DNA of 64,000 bases from RUG100 sp050953405 (GCA_050953405.1 JBMNMP010000001.1:186001-250000), one strand, 5' to 3'; shown: positions 43,016-52,340, counted from the first letter of the stretch. Notes: generated by a model not told the origin, from the letters alone. A program made the numbers and translations.

Positions 43016-44013
43016 TACTTCAATATCCTTTCGCCTTTATAAAAACGTATGATGAATCGGGCACCGCCCTCAGGAGGATTTTCCGCCTTCAACGTACCGT
43101 TCTGCTCCTTGATGATCATTCGCGCCATTGCCAGACCTATGCCGACACCGTTTTCGCTGGAATGCTTGCCGCGGTAAAATCTCTCAAAGAGATGCGGCAT
43201 ATCCTCCGCGGCGATGCCGGGGCCGCTGTCCGTGATGCTGAGCTCGCTGTATATCGAGTTCTCCCGGCCGGCCACACTGATGCGGCCGCCGTCCGGCGTG
43301 TGCTCCATACAGTTCTTGATGATATTTTCCAGCGCTTCACAAGACCACTTGAAGTCCCCCACAGCGCTTTCATCGCCTTCCGAGGCATAGTCAAACGACT
43401 GCTGGCGCAGTTCCATGGGCACCAGCAGCGGTTCTATCGCCCTTTCCACGAGATCTGAAAAGGCGAATTTTTCGTGCTTGAATTCGGCAGTTCCCGCATC
43501 CATGCGGGCCATCTTCAACAGCGACGACACCAGCCACTCGATGCGGGAGAGGTTCTGCTGCATCATGCGCAGCTGCTGTTTTCTGGCCCTCGCATCATCG
43601 CCATCCTGTTCCAGTCTGGTGACCAGCAGGTTTATCGTCGTCAGCGGCGTCCGCAGCTGGTGTGAGATGTCCGCGATAGCATCCGTGAGATATATCTTGT
43701 CACGCTGCAGTTCAAATGTCTGTTCCCGCAGCCTGATCGCCATCTTGTGTATCTCGCTCTCGAGCACAGCCAGCTCACCCTCGCGGTTGTCCCTGAAGAT
43801 CCCTTCCTGAGGTTTGAAGAGCATCACATCTACCGCCTCCGAAAGGTGTTCGATATCATGGATGCGTTTGCTGGTCATCGAATAAAAAGCCACCAGAAGA
43901 CCGGCCGCCAGTGCGGCGGTTATCAGTCCCGCCGCCAGGCTGCCCGAGAGCAGCCCGCAGACCACAGCGGCCACGGCGGCGATTATAGAGCTTACATGCA
44001 TAAAAAGTCTCAT
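43015..44013 (-). CDS. Intramembrane-sensing histidine kinase
   Basis: 332 residues. Two membrane helices lie within about residues 5-46 with almost no loop between them, so there is no extracellular sensor domain. Then HAMP-like helices, the phospho-acceptor box DISHQLRTPLTTI (His near residue 125), the N box NIIKNCMEHTPDG, the G1 box DSGPGIA, F box, and G2 GVGIGLAMARMI. Such kinases take their signal from a partner ABC transporter, as in Bce modules, and here the transporter is next in the same operon. The response regulator gene overlaps by ATGA. Confidence 0.92.
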   Translation of the reverse strand: MRLFMHVSSIIAAVAAVVCGLLSGSLAAGLITAALAAGLLVAFYSMTSKRIHDIEHLSEAVDVMLFKPQEGIFRDNREGELAVLESEIHKMAIRLREQTFELQRDKIYLTDAIADISHQLRTPLTTINLLVTRLEQDGDDARARKQQLRMMQQNLSRIEWLVSSLLKMARMDAGTAEFKHEKFAFSDLVERAIEPLLVPMELRQQSFDYASEGDESAVGDFKWSCEALENIIKNCMEHTPDGGRISVAGRENSIYSELSITDSGPGIAAEDMPHLFERFYRGKHSSENGVGIGLAMARMIIKEQNGTLKAENPPEGGARFIIRFYKGERILK

Positions 44014-44702
44014 ACTTTATGTACCATATACCCCGAGCCGCGAACTGTCTTGATGATTTTCGGGCTCTGCGGATCGTCTTCGATCTTCTCCCGCAGCCGC
44101 TTGATATAGACCGTGAGCGTATTGTCGCTGACATACTCGCCGGCGATGTCCCAGATCTCGTCCAGTAGTCTTTCGCGCGAAAGCACGACCCCCATGTTGT
44201 TCAGGAAAACCAGCAGCAGCCGATATTCCAGAGCCGAGAGGAAGATCTCCTGCCCGCCCTTGTGTACGTTCCCCTTGCGCGAGTCGACCACCAGATCCCC
44301 CAGGCGGAAGACCGCCTTCTGTCTGCCCGTCCGGCGCAGTATGTTTTTCACCCTCGACATCAGCTCCCGGGGGCGGAACGGCTTGGTCACGTAATCATCG
44401 GCGCCCATGTCCAGACTGGCCACGGCGCTGGCTTCATCATCATAAGCGGTCAGGAAGATCACCGGCGTTTCTTTATTCTTGTTGTCCGGTGTATCGGCCT
44501 TGATCGCAGAGCACACGGCATAGCCGCTGCCGTCGGGCAGTGAAATGTCTAGCAGCGCCAGATCGAACTGTTCCCTGCCGATCGCTTCTATCGCTCCCTG
44601 CTGGTTCTCCACGCTCGTCATGCTGTAGCCCTCATCTTCCATCAGGGCAGACAGGTTCTGCGTTATATCCCTGTCGTCTTCCACCAGTAGTATTTTTGAC
44701 AT
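44010..44702 (-). CDS. OmpR/PhoB-family response regulator
   Basis: 230 residues from the ATG at 44702; GAGGTGG sits at a good distance, while the upstream GTG at 44711 lies within it. Receiver domain at 1-120: VEDDRDITQ (acidic pair), LALLDISLPDGSG (phosphorylated Asp near residue 52), and TKPFRPRELMSRV (Lys near 105). The C-terminal winged helix has ALEYRLLLVFLNNMGVVLSRERLLDEIWD and VSDNTLTVYIKRLREKI. First gene of the kinase-ATPase-permease operon. Confidence 0.95.
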   Translation of the reverse strand: MSKILLVEDDRDITQNLSALMEDEGYSMTSVENQQGAIEAIGREQFDLALLDISLPDGSGYAVCSAIKADTPDNKNKETPVIFLTAYDDEASAVASLDMGADDYVTKPFRPRELMSRVKNILRRTGRQKAVFRLGDLVVDSRKGNVHKGGQEIFLSALEYRLLLVFLNNMGVVLSRERLLDEIWDIAGEYVSDNTLTVYIKRLREKIEDDPQSPKIIKTVRGSGYMVHKV

Positions 44703-44734
44703 TTTATCCACCTCTTTCGTGCTCGTATAGCAGG

Positions 44735-44740
44735 ATTATA
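44735..44740 (-). promoter_or_regulatory. Extended -10 promoter of the two-component/ABC operon
   Basis: On the minus strand, TGATATAAT forms an extended -10 33 bases before the start codon. No clear -35 is seen. The promoter is divergent to, and overlaps, that of the thioesterase gene. Confidence 0.5.
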
Positions 44741-44747
44741 TCACATC

Positions 44748-44777
44748 TTGACATAAAAAACAGCCGTGGCATATACT
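44748..44777 (+). promoter_or_regulatory. Promoter of the acyl-ACP thioesterase gene
   Basis: TTGACA (44748-44753) and TATACT (44772-44777) are 18 bases apart. A leader of about 25 bases follows, with GGAGGGGG before the ATG. Confidence 0.7.
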
Positions 44778-44807
44778 GTAAACATCCCGATGGAGGGGGA
44801 AGCTGAA

Positions 44808-45557
44808 ATGAAAATGACTGATAGCGCGTTCTTCCACGATTATACCGTGGATTATTCGGACGTAGATGAGAAAAAGACTCTCAGACCGTCGCACCTGCTG
44901 GATTTCCTGCAGAGTCTGGCGGTCATGCACTCCGACTATATCGGTTTCGATCTCGACTACTTCGAGCAGAACCATCAGGTCTGGATGCTGATCAACTACC
45001 ACATCACTATCGAGCGCTGGCCTGCCGAGGGCGAGATCCTCAAGATCAGCACCTGGAGCGACAAATACGGACGCGTCCGCGCCAACCGTAACTTTGCGGT
45101 CGCCGATGAAGAGGGCCGGGAAATATGCTATGCTGCCAGCCGCTGGGTCCTGGTGGATCTTGACAAGAGGCGCCCTGCAAAGCCAAAGCCGGATTTCATC
45201 GAGCCCTACACGTTCCCGAACTGCCGGGAGATACCCGAAGAATCCTTCGAGATGCCCGAGATGCCCGCACGGGAGCCGGACTGGTGCCAGGAGATGAAGG
45301 TCACCCGCCGCGACATGGATACCAACGGGCACACGAACAACGCGCGCTATATGGACTGGGCTTCGGACACCATCCCCGACGAGATCTATCTGAAGAAAAC
45401 ACTGCGCGACATCAGGATCACATACAAAAAAGAATGCACCCGCGGCATGAAAATAAAGATCCGCACCTGGCAGGAAGGCGATACGCTGATATCCCTGTTC
45501 ACCGATGCGGATGATGATTCATATGTTGTCGGCGAGATCGCGACTATCTGGACTTAG
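44808..45557 (+). CDS. Acyl-ACP thioesterase
   Basis: 249 residues from the ATG at 44808, chosen for GGAGGGGG eight bases upstream. A double hot-dog fold. First repeat: RPSHLLDFLQSLAVMHSDYIG, and VWMLINYHITIERWPAEGE. Second repeat: KVTRRDMDTNGHTNNARYMDWA near residue 175, with the Asn-His catalytic pair typical of bacterial FatA-like enzymes. It would release free fatty acids from ACP. It stands alone and meets dnaD tail to tail with a 14-base overlap. Confidence 0.9.
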   Translation: MKMTDSAFFHDYTVDYSDVDEKKTLRPSHLLDFLQSLAVMHSDYIGFDLDYFEQNHQVWMLINYHITIERWPAEGEILKISTWSDKYGRVRANRNFAVADEEGREICYAASRWVLVDLDKRRPAKPKPDFIEPYTFPNCREIPEESFEMPEMPAREPDWCQEMKVTRRDMDTNGHTNNARYMDWASDTIPDEIYLKKTLRDIRITYKKECTRGMKIKIRTWQEGDTLISLFTDADDDSYVVGEIATIWT

Positions 45558-46767
45558 AATTGTACCAGCGCGCGGCCTCTTCGCTGCGGCGCAGCCAGCA
45601 CTCGCAGCGGGAACCGGACTCTGTAGTGCCCGTATCGCCGCACTTGCTGCACTTGTAGCGCACATCTTCATAATCGACAGGTACACCGTTTTCCGTGAGG
45701 AGGACGGTTTTTTTCTTTTCCAGGGCTGCCAGCCGCCTGCGCACCTCGTCCATGCGCTGCAGCTTGTCGGCTCCCCCGGCTACCATGATGCGCGTCAGCT
45801 CGCTGCTGCAGTCCACCATCTGATCCTCCACGCCGGCGATCGACGGATACCGGGAACGCACCTCTTCCTTGCGCTCCCTGGCGGCGGCTTCGGCTTCTCC
45901 GCGGATAGCCGCATAGTACTGCTGCACGACGGCATTGCTGATCCTGCCGCTCTCCTTATCGACACCGTGTCTGCCGCAGAGGACCGCATTGATATAGTTG
46001 ATGTTCGGATTGGAAATGCCGCTGGTCTTGCTGCAGGCATCGAGGATCTCATCCATCGAGCAGCCCATGTCGTCCACCCAGCTGGTTATGATGCGTTTTT
46101 CTTCCTCGGTCGCATTGCGGTTAAAGCCCAGCGCCTTCATGACCCTGCGGAATACGTAATGCTTTTCGTCCGCATCCGCCAGATGTTTTTCGACGTCTTC
46201 CGCGGTAGCCATGCCGCGGCTGGTCCAGTCCTTGACCACGGAACCGATGTAGCGCACATTCCTCTTGCCGCGCCCGGCACAGTACCTGGCCGCGCCCAGG
46301 ATGACTTCGTTGGTGGCCTTGATATCGTCCACCCAGTAAGCTACTTCGTTGATGTCGCTGCCCGACGGCAGCTGACCCGTGATCTCCCTCAGGCCTTCCA
46401 TCAGCTGTCTCAGGTTCTTGTTGTCCAGCAGCTGCCTGCCCCTGGAAGAAACACGCTGTTTCTTGCGGCGGCTGCCGTACAGCCGCTCCTTGAGAGAAAC
46501 GAATTCGATGCCCTGCGGATTGCGTTCGATGAGTCCGTTCTTTGCCCAGTATATGAGGGCCTTTTCCACTTCATCCTCGCTCATGGCCAGTGTCTTGGCG
46601 ATGTCATCCACACCCGCCTCGTTTCCGGAATTCATGTACATGCGGGCAAGCAAAAATACCTTGACATAACCTTCCGGCGCCATGGGCATATATTCATTTA
46701 TAAAAATATTTTCGACCGGAGTATCGAAGAGATATCCGGTCCCGATGTCTTCACTCTTGAATTTCAT
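45544..46767 (-). CDS. dnaD: DnaD-domain replication protein
   Basis: 407 residues. The N-terminal winged-helix part (VKVFLLARMYMNSGNEAGVDDIAKTL, then GLIERN) resembles DnaD N-domains. Two DnaD/DnaB_2 helical repeats follow, with NEVILGAARYC...NVRYIGSVVKDW (about 150-180) and MDEILDACSKTSG...NINYINAVL (about 225-255), the YIxxILxxW-type pattern. The C-terminus carries a four-Cys zinc motif, CSKCGDTG...CECW (about 375-395), as seen in DnaC-type loaders. It probably remodels DNA and recruits helicase. ATG directly follows the dnaB stop. Confidence 0.85.
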   Translation of the reverse strand: MKFKSEDIGTGYLFDTPVENIFINEYMPMAPEGYVKVFLLARMYMNSGNEAGVDDIAKTLAMSEDEVEKALIYWAKNGLIERNPQGIEFVSLKERLYGSRRKKQRVSSRGRQLLDNKNLRQLMEGLREITGQLPSGSDINEVAYWVDDIKATNEVILGAARYCAGRGKRNVRYIGSVVKDWTSRGMATAEDVEKHLADADEKHYVFRRVMKALGFNRNATEEEKRIITSWVDDMGCSMDEILDACSKTSGISNPNINYINAVLCGRHGVDKESGRISNAVVQQYYAAIRGEAEAAARERKEEVRSRYPSIAGVEDQMVDCSSELTRIMVAGGADKLQRMDEVRRRLAALEKKKTVLLTENGVPVDYEDVRYKCSKCGDTGTTESGSRCECWLRRSEEAARWYNSKSR

Positions 46768-48096
46768 TTACCTACCAAAACTCTTGTTGACAAATTTCGT
46801 GAACGCGCTCTGCCAGAGGACGTCTATCTTTCCGGTAGGGCCGTTCCTCTGCTTGGCCACGATGACTTCGCACTCTCCCGGAGCCTCTGTATCATCAGGA
46901 TGATAGAATTCGTCGCGGTAGAGGAAGATGACCACATCCGCGTCCTGCTCTATGGCTCCCGATTCACGCAGGTCGGAGAGTATCGGCCTGTGATCGGTCC
47001 TCGTCTCCACTGCTCGCGACAGCTGTGACAAAACCAGTACCGGGCAGTTGATTTCTCTGGCCAGCTGCTTGAGTCCGCGCGACAGACTTGAGATCTCCTG
47101 CTGCCTGCTGTCGGCCTTGCCTTCGTAGTCCATCAGCTGGAGGTAGTCGATGACCACCAGGTCCAGTCCCTTTTCCGCCTTCAGCCGCCGGCACTTGTTC
47201 TTTATTTCCAGCATCGAAAGGCCGGGCGTATCGTCTATACTGATGTCCGCCTCTCCCAGCCGGTCCAGCGTGGAGGTGATCTTGTTCCAGTCCTTGCTGT
47301 CGAGGTCACCGTTGCGCAGCTTTTGTGCGTCCACCCCGGCTTCCATGGCGATCAGTCTCTGCGAGAGCTGATTGCTGCTCATTTCCAGGCTGAATACAAT
47401 GACCTTGCTGCCCTTGATGGCGGCGTTGCGCGCCACACAGAGTGCAAAAGCCGTCTTTCCCATGGACGGCCTTGCCGCCAGTATGATCAGATCCGATTTC
47501 TGCATCCCCGAGGTCATATTGTCCAGATCGATAAAGCCCGTGGGCACGCCTGTGAGATTGCCCTTGTTCTTGGCTCTCTCGCTGATCTCGTTGAGGTTCT
47601 CCAGCAGGATGTCCTTCAACTGGACCACATTCTTGTTCTGCCTGCCCTGGGCGATGTCGAATATCTGCTGCTCGGCAAAGTCCAGCAGCTTTCCGGTCTC
47701 TATGGAATCGCTGTATCCCTTTTCCAGCAGTTCATTGGCCGTGGAAATCAGCTGCCTGGCCTCCGACTTTTCGGAGACGATCCTGGCGTATTCGCCTGCA
47801 TTGGCAGTAGTGGGCACCGCCGCCGAGAGTGAAGCCACATAACCGCGTCCGCCCACCATTTCCAGCACGTTGCGCTTTTTCAGCTCTTCGCATACAGTCA
47901 GCACATCCACCGGGCTGTTCTTCTTCTGCAGGCTTACTATCGCTTCAAAGATCTCCTTGTGATTGGGGTCATAAAAATCCCCCGCCTTCACCTTTTCCAG
48001 CACATCGTACATCGCATCCTTGTCCAGCATCGCTGCTCCAAGGACCGATATCTCTGCTTCCCGGTTGTGTGGCGGGATCCTTTCTGTTTCTGCCAT
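46768..48096 (-). CDS. dnaB: Replicative DNA helicase
   Basis: 442 residues, the hexameric fork helicase. N-terminal helical domain with NREAEISVLGAAMLD; C-terminal RecA-like domain with Walker A LAARPSMGKTAFAL (near residue 210), Walker B-type VVIDYLQLM, LKQLAREINCPVLVLSQLSR (sensor), and the arginine finger in DVVIFLYRDEFY. No intein is inserted. It follows rplI and precedes dnaD with no gap, a common Firmicute order. Confidence 0.97.
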   Translation of the reverse strand: MAETERIPPHNREAEISVLGAAMLDKDAMYDVLEKVKAGDFYDPNHKEIFEAIVSLQKKNSPVDVLTVCEELKKRNVLEMVGGRGYVASLSAAVPTTANAGEYARIVSEKSEARQLISTANELLEKGYSDSIETGKLLDFAEQQIFDIAQGRQNKNVVQLKDILLENLNEISERAKNKGNLTGVPTGFIDLDNMTSGMQKSDLIILAARPSMGKTAFALCVARNAAIKGSKVIVFSLEMSSNQLSQRLIAMEAGVDAQKLRNGDLDSKDWNKITSTLDRLGEADISIDDTPGLSMLEIKNKCRRLKAEKGLDLVVIDYLQLMDYEGKADSRQQEISSLSRGLKQLAREINCPVLVLSQLSRAVETRTDHRPILSDLRESGAIEQDADVVIFLYRDEFYHPDDTEAPGECEVIVAKQRNGPTGKIDVLWQSAFTKFVNKSFGR

Positions 48097-48120
48097 CAGC
48101 TTTTCTCCCTCTGATACCTC

Positions 48121-48564
48121 TTAGATGGTTACATTTACTTTGAGATCTGCGGTCACTCCCGTGAACAGCTTTACCTTCACGGTCACCAGTCCGGTTTCCT
48201 TGATCGGGCTGTCCAGCTGGATCTTCTTCTTGTCTACATCGATGGAGCACTGTTCTTTCAGCGCCTCAGCAATGTCCTTGTTGGTAATGGAACCGAAGAG
48301 CCTGCCGCCTTCGCCGCCTTTGGTCTTGATCTCCAGAGTCACTTTTTTCAGCTGTTCGCGGTCGGCTTCGGCCTTCTGTCTGGCCTCTTCATTGGCCGCC
48401 GCTTCTGCTGCGTTCTTTCTCTCCAGAGCTTTCATGTTGTTCTTGGTCGCTTCCTGTGCCAGACCCTGCGGGATCAGTTTGTTTCTGGCGTAGCCGTCGC
48501 TTACCTTGACTACATCTCCCGCCTTTCCGCTGCCTTTAACGTCCTTTAACAGTATCACTTTCAT
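48121..48564 (-). CDS. rplI: 50S ribosomal protein L9
   Basis: 147 residues. MKVILLKDVKGSGKAGDVVKVSDGYARN matches the L9 N-terminal domain that binds 23S rRNA. A long helix and a C-terminal domain with GRLFGSITNKDIAEAL follow. Its start lies 29 bases inside the end of gdpP, so the two are coupled. Confidence 0.97.
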   Translation of the reverse strand: MKVILLKDVKGSGKAGDVVKVSDGYARNKLIPQGLAQEATKNNMKALERKNAAEAAANEEARQKAEADREQLKKVTLEIKTKGGEGGRLFGSITNKDIAEALKEQCSIDVDKKKIQLDSPIKETGLVTVKVKLFTGVTADLKVNVTI

Positions 48565-50308
48565 TTTGCTTCTCCATTATCTTCTTCACTTGTTCTATAG
48601 CTTCCTGAGGACTGATGTCCATCTGCGCGCCGGCAGTGTTCAGATGACCACCGCCGCCGAATTTCTCCATCACTACCTGCACATTGAGATCACCTATCGA
48701 TCTGGCGCTGACCACGGTCCTGCCGTTCTCATCCATGCCGGCCACAAAGCTGGCGCGGACTCCCACGACAGTCAGCAGTTCATCGGCTACCTGGGAATTG
48801 ACGATCTGGGCGTTCTCATTCCTGCCGTCGCAGATCGCATAAGCCATGCCGTTATCTTCGTATTCAGCCGCCAGTATGCCTCTGGCTCTCCTCTCGAAGA
48901 TCTCCCTGTCGACCTGGAAATATTTCTTGACCACGGCCATATCGGCCCCGTTCCTCTTCAGCCAGGCCGCCGCTTCGAAGGTGCGCACGCCGGTTTTCAC
49001 AGAAAATCTGTTGGTGTCCACCGAAATGCCCGCCATCAGAGCCTCAGCCTCGAACCTCGTGAGGGCCTTCTTTTCAAGGGTGTACTGCAGTATTTCCACC
49101 ACCAGCTCCGATGCCGATGAGGCATAGGGTTCAGTGTAGCTCAGGGTCGGATTGAGTATGGACTCCTCCGCCTTTCTGTGATGGTCGATGACCGCTATGC
49201 GGCTCACCTTTTCCAGCAGATCCGGGCATTCTGTGATGCTGGGCCTGTGCGTGTCCACGATGATCACCAGAGTCCTGTCATCCACCAGTTCGAGCGCCCG
49301 GTGATTGTTGATGATCTCGTAGTCACCGGTCTCCACGGCTGTATCGTATATCAGGTTCAGTGCCTCGTTGTGATGGTCTACTATGATATATGATTCTTTG
49401 TTCAGAGGCTTTGCCAGTCTGTAGATCCCTATGGCCGAGCCGAAGGCATCCATATCAGGATTGCGGTGTCCCATGATGAGCACCCTGCTGGATGTCTGGA
49501 TCAGCCTCTTCAGTGCGTGTCCTATTATCCTCGACTTGCCCTTATTGCTCTTCTCCACAGCCTGCGTCTTGCCGCCGTAGTAGAACAGATGATTTCCGTG
49601 CTTGACAACCGCCTGGTCTCCGCCGCGTCCATGAGCGATGTCCAGGGCATCGCCGGAATAAGCATCGCTCACCTCGGGGGTCTCCCCGCCAACGCCTACA
49701 CCGATAGACAGAGTGACCGGGAAATCAGCCTCCGTCTCTATGCTGCGCACCTTGTCGAGAATATCGAACTTGTTGCGCTCCGCCATCTCCAGCATCGACT
49801 TTTCCAGTATCAGCAGAAAGCGCTGCGACCTGAATCTGGTGACGCTGGCCTTCAGCAGAGCGCCCCAGCTGCGCACTTCCTTGTCGATCGCCGTTGCCAG
49901 ATCAGCCTGATGATCCTTCTCCGTGCTGCTGATCAGCTCATCGTAATTATCGACTTCGACCAGCATAAAGCAGGGCTGTTCCTTTTCATACTTCAGCCGC
50001 AGGTTTTCAGCCTCAGTGATGTCGATGAAGTACAGCACCATGGAACCTTCATCCTCGCGCAGGAAAGCCGGGGCTACCTTAAAACGTTTTTCAGAACGTG
50101 AAATGATCAGCTGCTCGTCGTTTCTGGCAGCTGTCGCCAGCTTTTCATATTTTATCCCCGTGAGCGCGAAGATGTTCGCCCCCTCTATGGAGTCGTAAAG
50201 GAACACTTCGCCGATCCTGCTGCTGACGGAAAGTATTTCGCCCTTGCAGTCTATGATGCACATAGGCAGAGGAACGTTGTTTGTAAATACACTGTGAACA
50301 TTATTCAT
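48536..50308 (-). CDS. gdpP: GdpP-like cyclic-di-AMP phosphodiesterase without membrane helices
   Basis: 590 residues. A PAS-like domain (about 10-90) is followed by a degenerate GGDEF (about 105-245, CFMLVEVDNYDELI), a DHH domain (GHRNPDMDAFGSAIGI, VDTHRP, VIDHHRK) and DHHA1 (FGGGGHLNTAGA). All catalytic metal residues look intact, so it should split c-di-AMP to pApA. GdpP is normally about 650-660 residues with two N-terminal membrane helices. Here the reading begins directly at the PAS domain; the upstream gene ends ten bases earlier, so the helices are truly missing. GGGGATAAG is the ribosome binding site. Confidence 0.93.
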   Translation of the reverse strand: MNNVHSVFTNNVPLPMCIIDCKGEILSVSSRIGEVFLYDSIEGANIFALTGIKYEKLATAARNDEQLIISRSEKRFKVAPAFLREDEGSMVLYFIDITEAENLRLKYEKEQPCFMLVEVDNYDELISSTEKDHQADLATAIDKEVRSWGALLKASVTRFRSQRFLLILEKSMLEMAERNKFDILDKVRSIETEADFPVTLSIGVGVGGETPEVSDAYSGDALDIAHGRGGDQAVVKHGNHLFYYGGKTQAVEKSNKGKSRIIGHALKRLIQTSSRVLIMGHRNPDMDAFGSAIGIYRLAKPLNKESYIIVDHHNEALNLIYDTAVETGDYEIINNHRALELVDDRTLVIIVDTHRPSITECPDLLEKVSRIAVIDHHRKAEESILNPTLSYTEPYASSASELVVEILQYTLEKKALTRFEAEALMAGISVDTNRFSVKTGVRTFEAAAWLKRNGADMAVVKKYFQVDREIFERRARGILAAEYEDNGMAYAICDGRNENAQIVNSQVADELLTVVGVRASFVAGMDENGRTVVSARSIGDLNVQVVMEKFGGGGHLNTAGAQMDISPQEAIEQVKKIMEKQNESDTVKGR

Positions 50309-50317
50309 AAGCTTATC

Positions 50318-51064
50318 TTATCCCCTGTTCTTGATCCTATTCCTCAGGTTGAAAGCCACATCTATGATTCCCATGAAGAACATCACCATCTGCCCGATGC
50401 TGATGAGCCATAATATAATAACCACGATAACAGCCGCTGCTTTGGGTATCCTCTTTTTATAAGCAAAGACGAATATCAGGGCCATACCCTGCAGCGCAAA
50501 TGTAAATTCAAAGAGGATGTTGGCGTTTGAGAGCAGCATGCTCCCGCCCGGGAAGTGGACAGCGCTGAGGATCCAGGTAATCACCATGATGATCAGCCAG
50601 CCGATGATAGCACTTTTGGGCAAACTCAACTCGCGCAGGGGCGGCACCGGGTTGACCGGTATTCCCTCGCGTCTGATGCTGCGTCCGATTATGATCCCCT
50701 CTATCCATGATACCACGACCGCCGTTATCAGCAGTACCGACGGCAGCATTTGCGCCGCCTGGTCATACAACTTTTTATATTCTGCAATGCGTTCCTGTCG
50801 TCCGGCATCTGCCATACCCAGGGCCTGCGCCATCTGGTCGCTGCCGGCCATGGCCTTCGCCATCTCGCTGACAGATCTTCCGACCTCGGCACTGAGACCA
50901 TCTCCTGCTATCTGCGCCAGCGCAAAGATAAAAGCAATCCCCACACCGGCAGCCAGAGTTCCCTGCACTATCGCCCGGTAAGGCGAAGTGCCTCTCTTCA
51001 GCTCGCGAACCAGTACAGGAATCGGCAGGATCAGGATCAGCACCATCATTATGCTTGAATACAT
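50318..51064 (-). CDS. YybS-like (DUF2232) membrane protein
   Basis: 248 residues with about six hydrophobic helices, and a polar segment near residues 65-100 (SEMAKAMAGSDQMAQALG). It ends RIKNRG. It resembles DUF2232/YybS, which is encoded directly upstream of gdpP in many Firmicutes, and the same order is kept here. The name rests mainly on context and topology. Function is unknown. AAGGAGAGAG precedes the ATG. Since the neighbouring GdpP lacks its own helices, this protein could be its membrane partner (inference). Confidence 0.7.
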   Translation of the reverse strand: MYSSIMMVLILILPIPVLVRELKRGTSPYRAIVQGTLAAGVGIAFIFALAQIAGDGLSAEVGRSVSEMAKAMAGSDQMAQALGMADAGRQERIAEYKKLYDQAAQMLPSVLLITAVVVSWIEGIIIGRSIRREGIPVNPVPPLRELSLPKSAIIGWLIIMVITWILSAVHFPGGSMLLSNANILFEFTFALQGMALIFVFAYKKRIPKAAAVIVVIILWLISIGQMVMFFMGIIDVAFNLRNRIKNRG

Positions 51065-51094
51065 GCTCTCTCCTTCGCATTTACTTTTCGTTAC

Positions 51095-51100
51095 ATTATA
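51095..51100 (-). promoter_or_regulatory. Probable -10 of the yybS-gdpP-rplI-dnaB-dnaD operon
   Basis: A minus-strand TATAAT lies 30 bases before the yybS start. No convincing -35 is visible. The hydF gene ends shortly upstream, so some read-through may occur. Confidence 0.5.
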
Positions 51101-51128
51101 ACATAAACGAAGGATCAGTGCAGAAAAA

Positions 51129-52325
51129 TTAATCCGGCAGGTCTATGCGGTCGAGAATGCCCTTTAAATGCGCTATCGTGATTCCGTAATTCGTGATCGG
51201 CACATGCGCTTCGCGCGCCTGCTCGATACGTGTGAGAACGTGCTTTCTGTTGAACATGCAGGCCCCGCAGTGGATGATGAGGTCGTACTTTGAGAGACGG
51301 CGCGGAAAATCCGCACCGGATACCACATCGATCCTGATGTCCTCTCCGTACTTGCGCCGCAGCATCGCCGGGATCTTCTCCCTGCCGATGTCCTCAGTCA
51401 GAGGTGCATGCGTACAGGCCTCGGCTATCAGTACCCGCGATTTGGACGTGAGACTATCGATTGCCCGGGCACCGCGTGTGAATTCTTCTATGTCTCCCTT
51501 GTAAGCTGCAAAGAGCACGGAAAACGAGGTCAGCCTGCTCGACCGGGGCTTTTTTTCATATACCGGCCCGAAGCACTGTGAATCGGTGATGATCAGCGCC
51601 GGCGGCTCTTTCAATGTCGACAGAGCGCGCTCGTATCCGTCTGCCGTGGTACAGATGACAGTGCATCTTCCGTCCAGCAGCTCCCTGATGGTCTGCACCT
51701 GAGGCAGGATCAGCCTGCCCTTCGGTGCCTGTATATCCTGCGGCATCACCAGGAGCACTACATCGCCCTGGTCCGCCAGCTTGTCCATGACTATCGTCTG
51801 CGCATAGTCCTCGGGCACGTTGGCCGCAATGGCTTTCTTCAGGTATTCGATGCCGTCGCCGGAAACGGCGCTGACAAGATAGGGCACCTTGCCGAAAACC
51901 ATGTGCACCTTGTCGCAGAGCAGGTTCCTGTCGACGGCATCCGATTTGTTGACCACGGGGATCACCGGCACCCTGGCTTCTTCCAGCATGTCCAACCAGA
52001 CCTTCTCCGCATCCAGGGGACCCTCTTCAAAGAGCAGCAGTGCAATGTCTGTCTTCGCGATCACTTTTTTCGTCAGCTCCACTCTCTTGGCGCCCAGTTC
52101 TCCTTCATCGTCAAATCCGGCGGTATCTATGAAGACCACCGGCCCGATGGGGTGCAGCTCCATAGCCTTATATACCGGATCCGTCGTGGTCCCCGCATGA
52201 TCGGACACGAGGGCGATCTCCTGCCCGGTCAGCGCGTTGATCAGTGACGACTTGCCGCTGTTGCGCCTGCCGAAAATTCCTATATGCAGTCTGTCCGCCC
52301 TCGGTGTTTCATTCAGTCCGCTCAT
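51129..52325 (-). CDS. hydF: [FeFe]-hydrogenase maturation GTPase HydF
   Basis: 398 residues. It is the scaffold on which the 2Fe subcluster of the H-cluster is built before transfer to hydrogenase. The N-terminal GTPase has G1 GRRNSGKSSL, G3 DTAGFDDEG and G4 NKSD. The C-terminal cluster domain has CTH (near residue 312) and HCGAC (near residue 357), giving the CxH...HCxxC ligand set. It follows hydG after 15 bases. hydE is not in the window. Confidence 0.95.
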   Translation of the reverse strand: MSGLNETPRADRLHIGIFGRRNSGKSSLINALTGQEIALVSDHAGTTTDPVYKAMELHPIGPVVFIDTAGFDDEGELGAKRVELTKKVIAKTDIALLLFEEGPLDAEKVWLDMLEEARVPVIPVVNKSDAVDRNLLCDKVHMVFGKVPYLVSAVSGDGIEYLKKAIAANVPEDYAQTIVMDKLADQGDVVLLVMPQDIQAPKGRLILPQVQTIRELLDGRCTVICTTADGYERALSTLKEPPALIITDSQCFGPVYEKKPRSSRLTSFSVLFAAYKGDIEEFTRGARAIDSLTSKSRVLIAEACTHAPLTEDIGREKIPAMLRRKYGEDIRIDVVSGADFPRRLSKYDLIIHCGACMFNRKHVLTRIEQAREAHVPITNYGITIAHLKGILDRIDLPD

Positions 52326-52340
52326 TGCATTACCTCCAGC

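Noticed and set aside
45505..47028. 507-codon open frame on the plus strand opposite dnaD and dnaB
   Set aside because: Overlaps two certain genes and has shadow composition.
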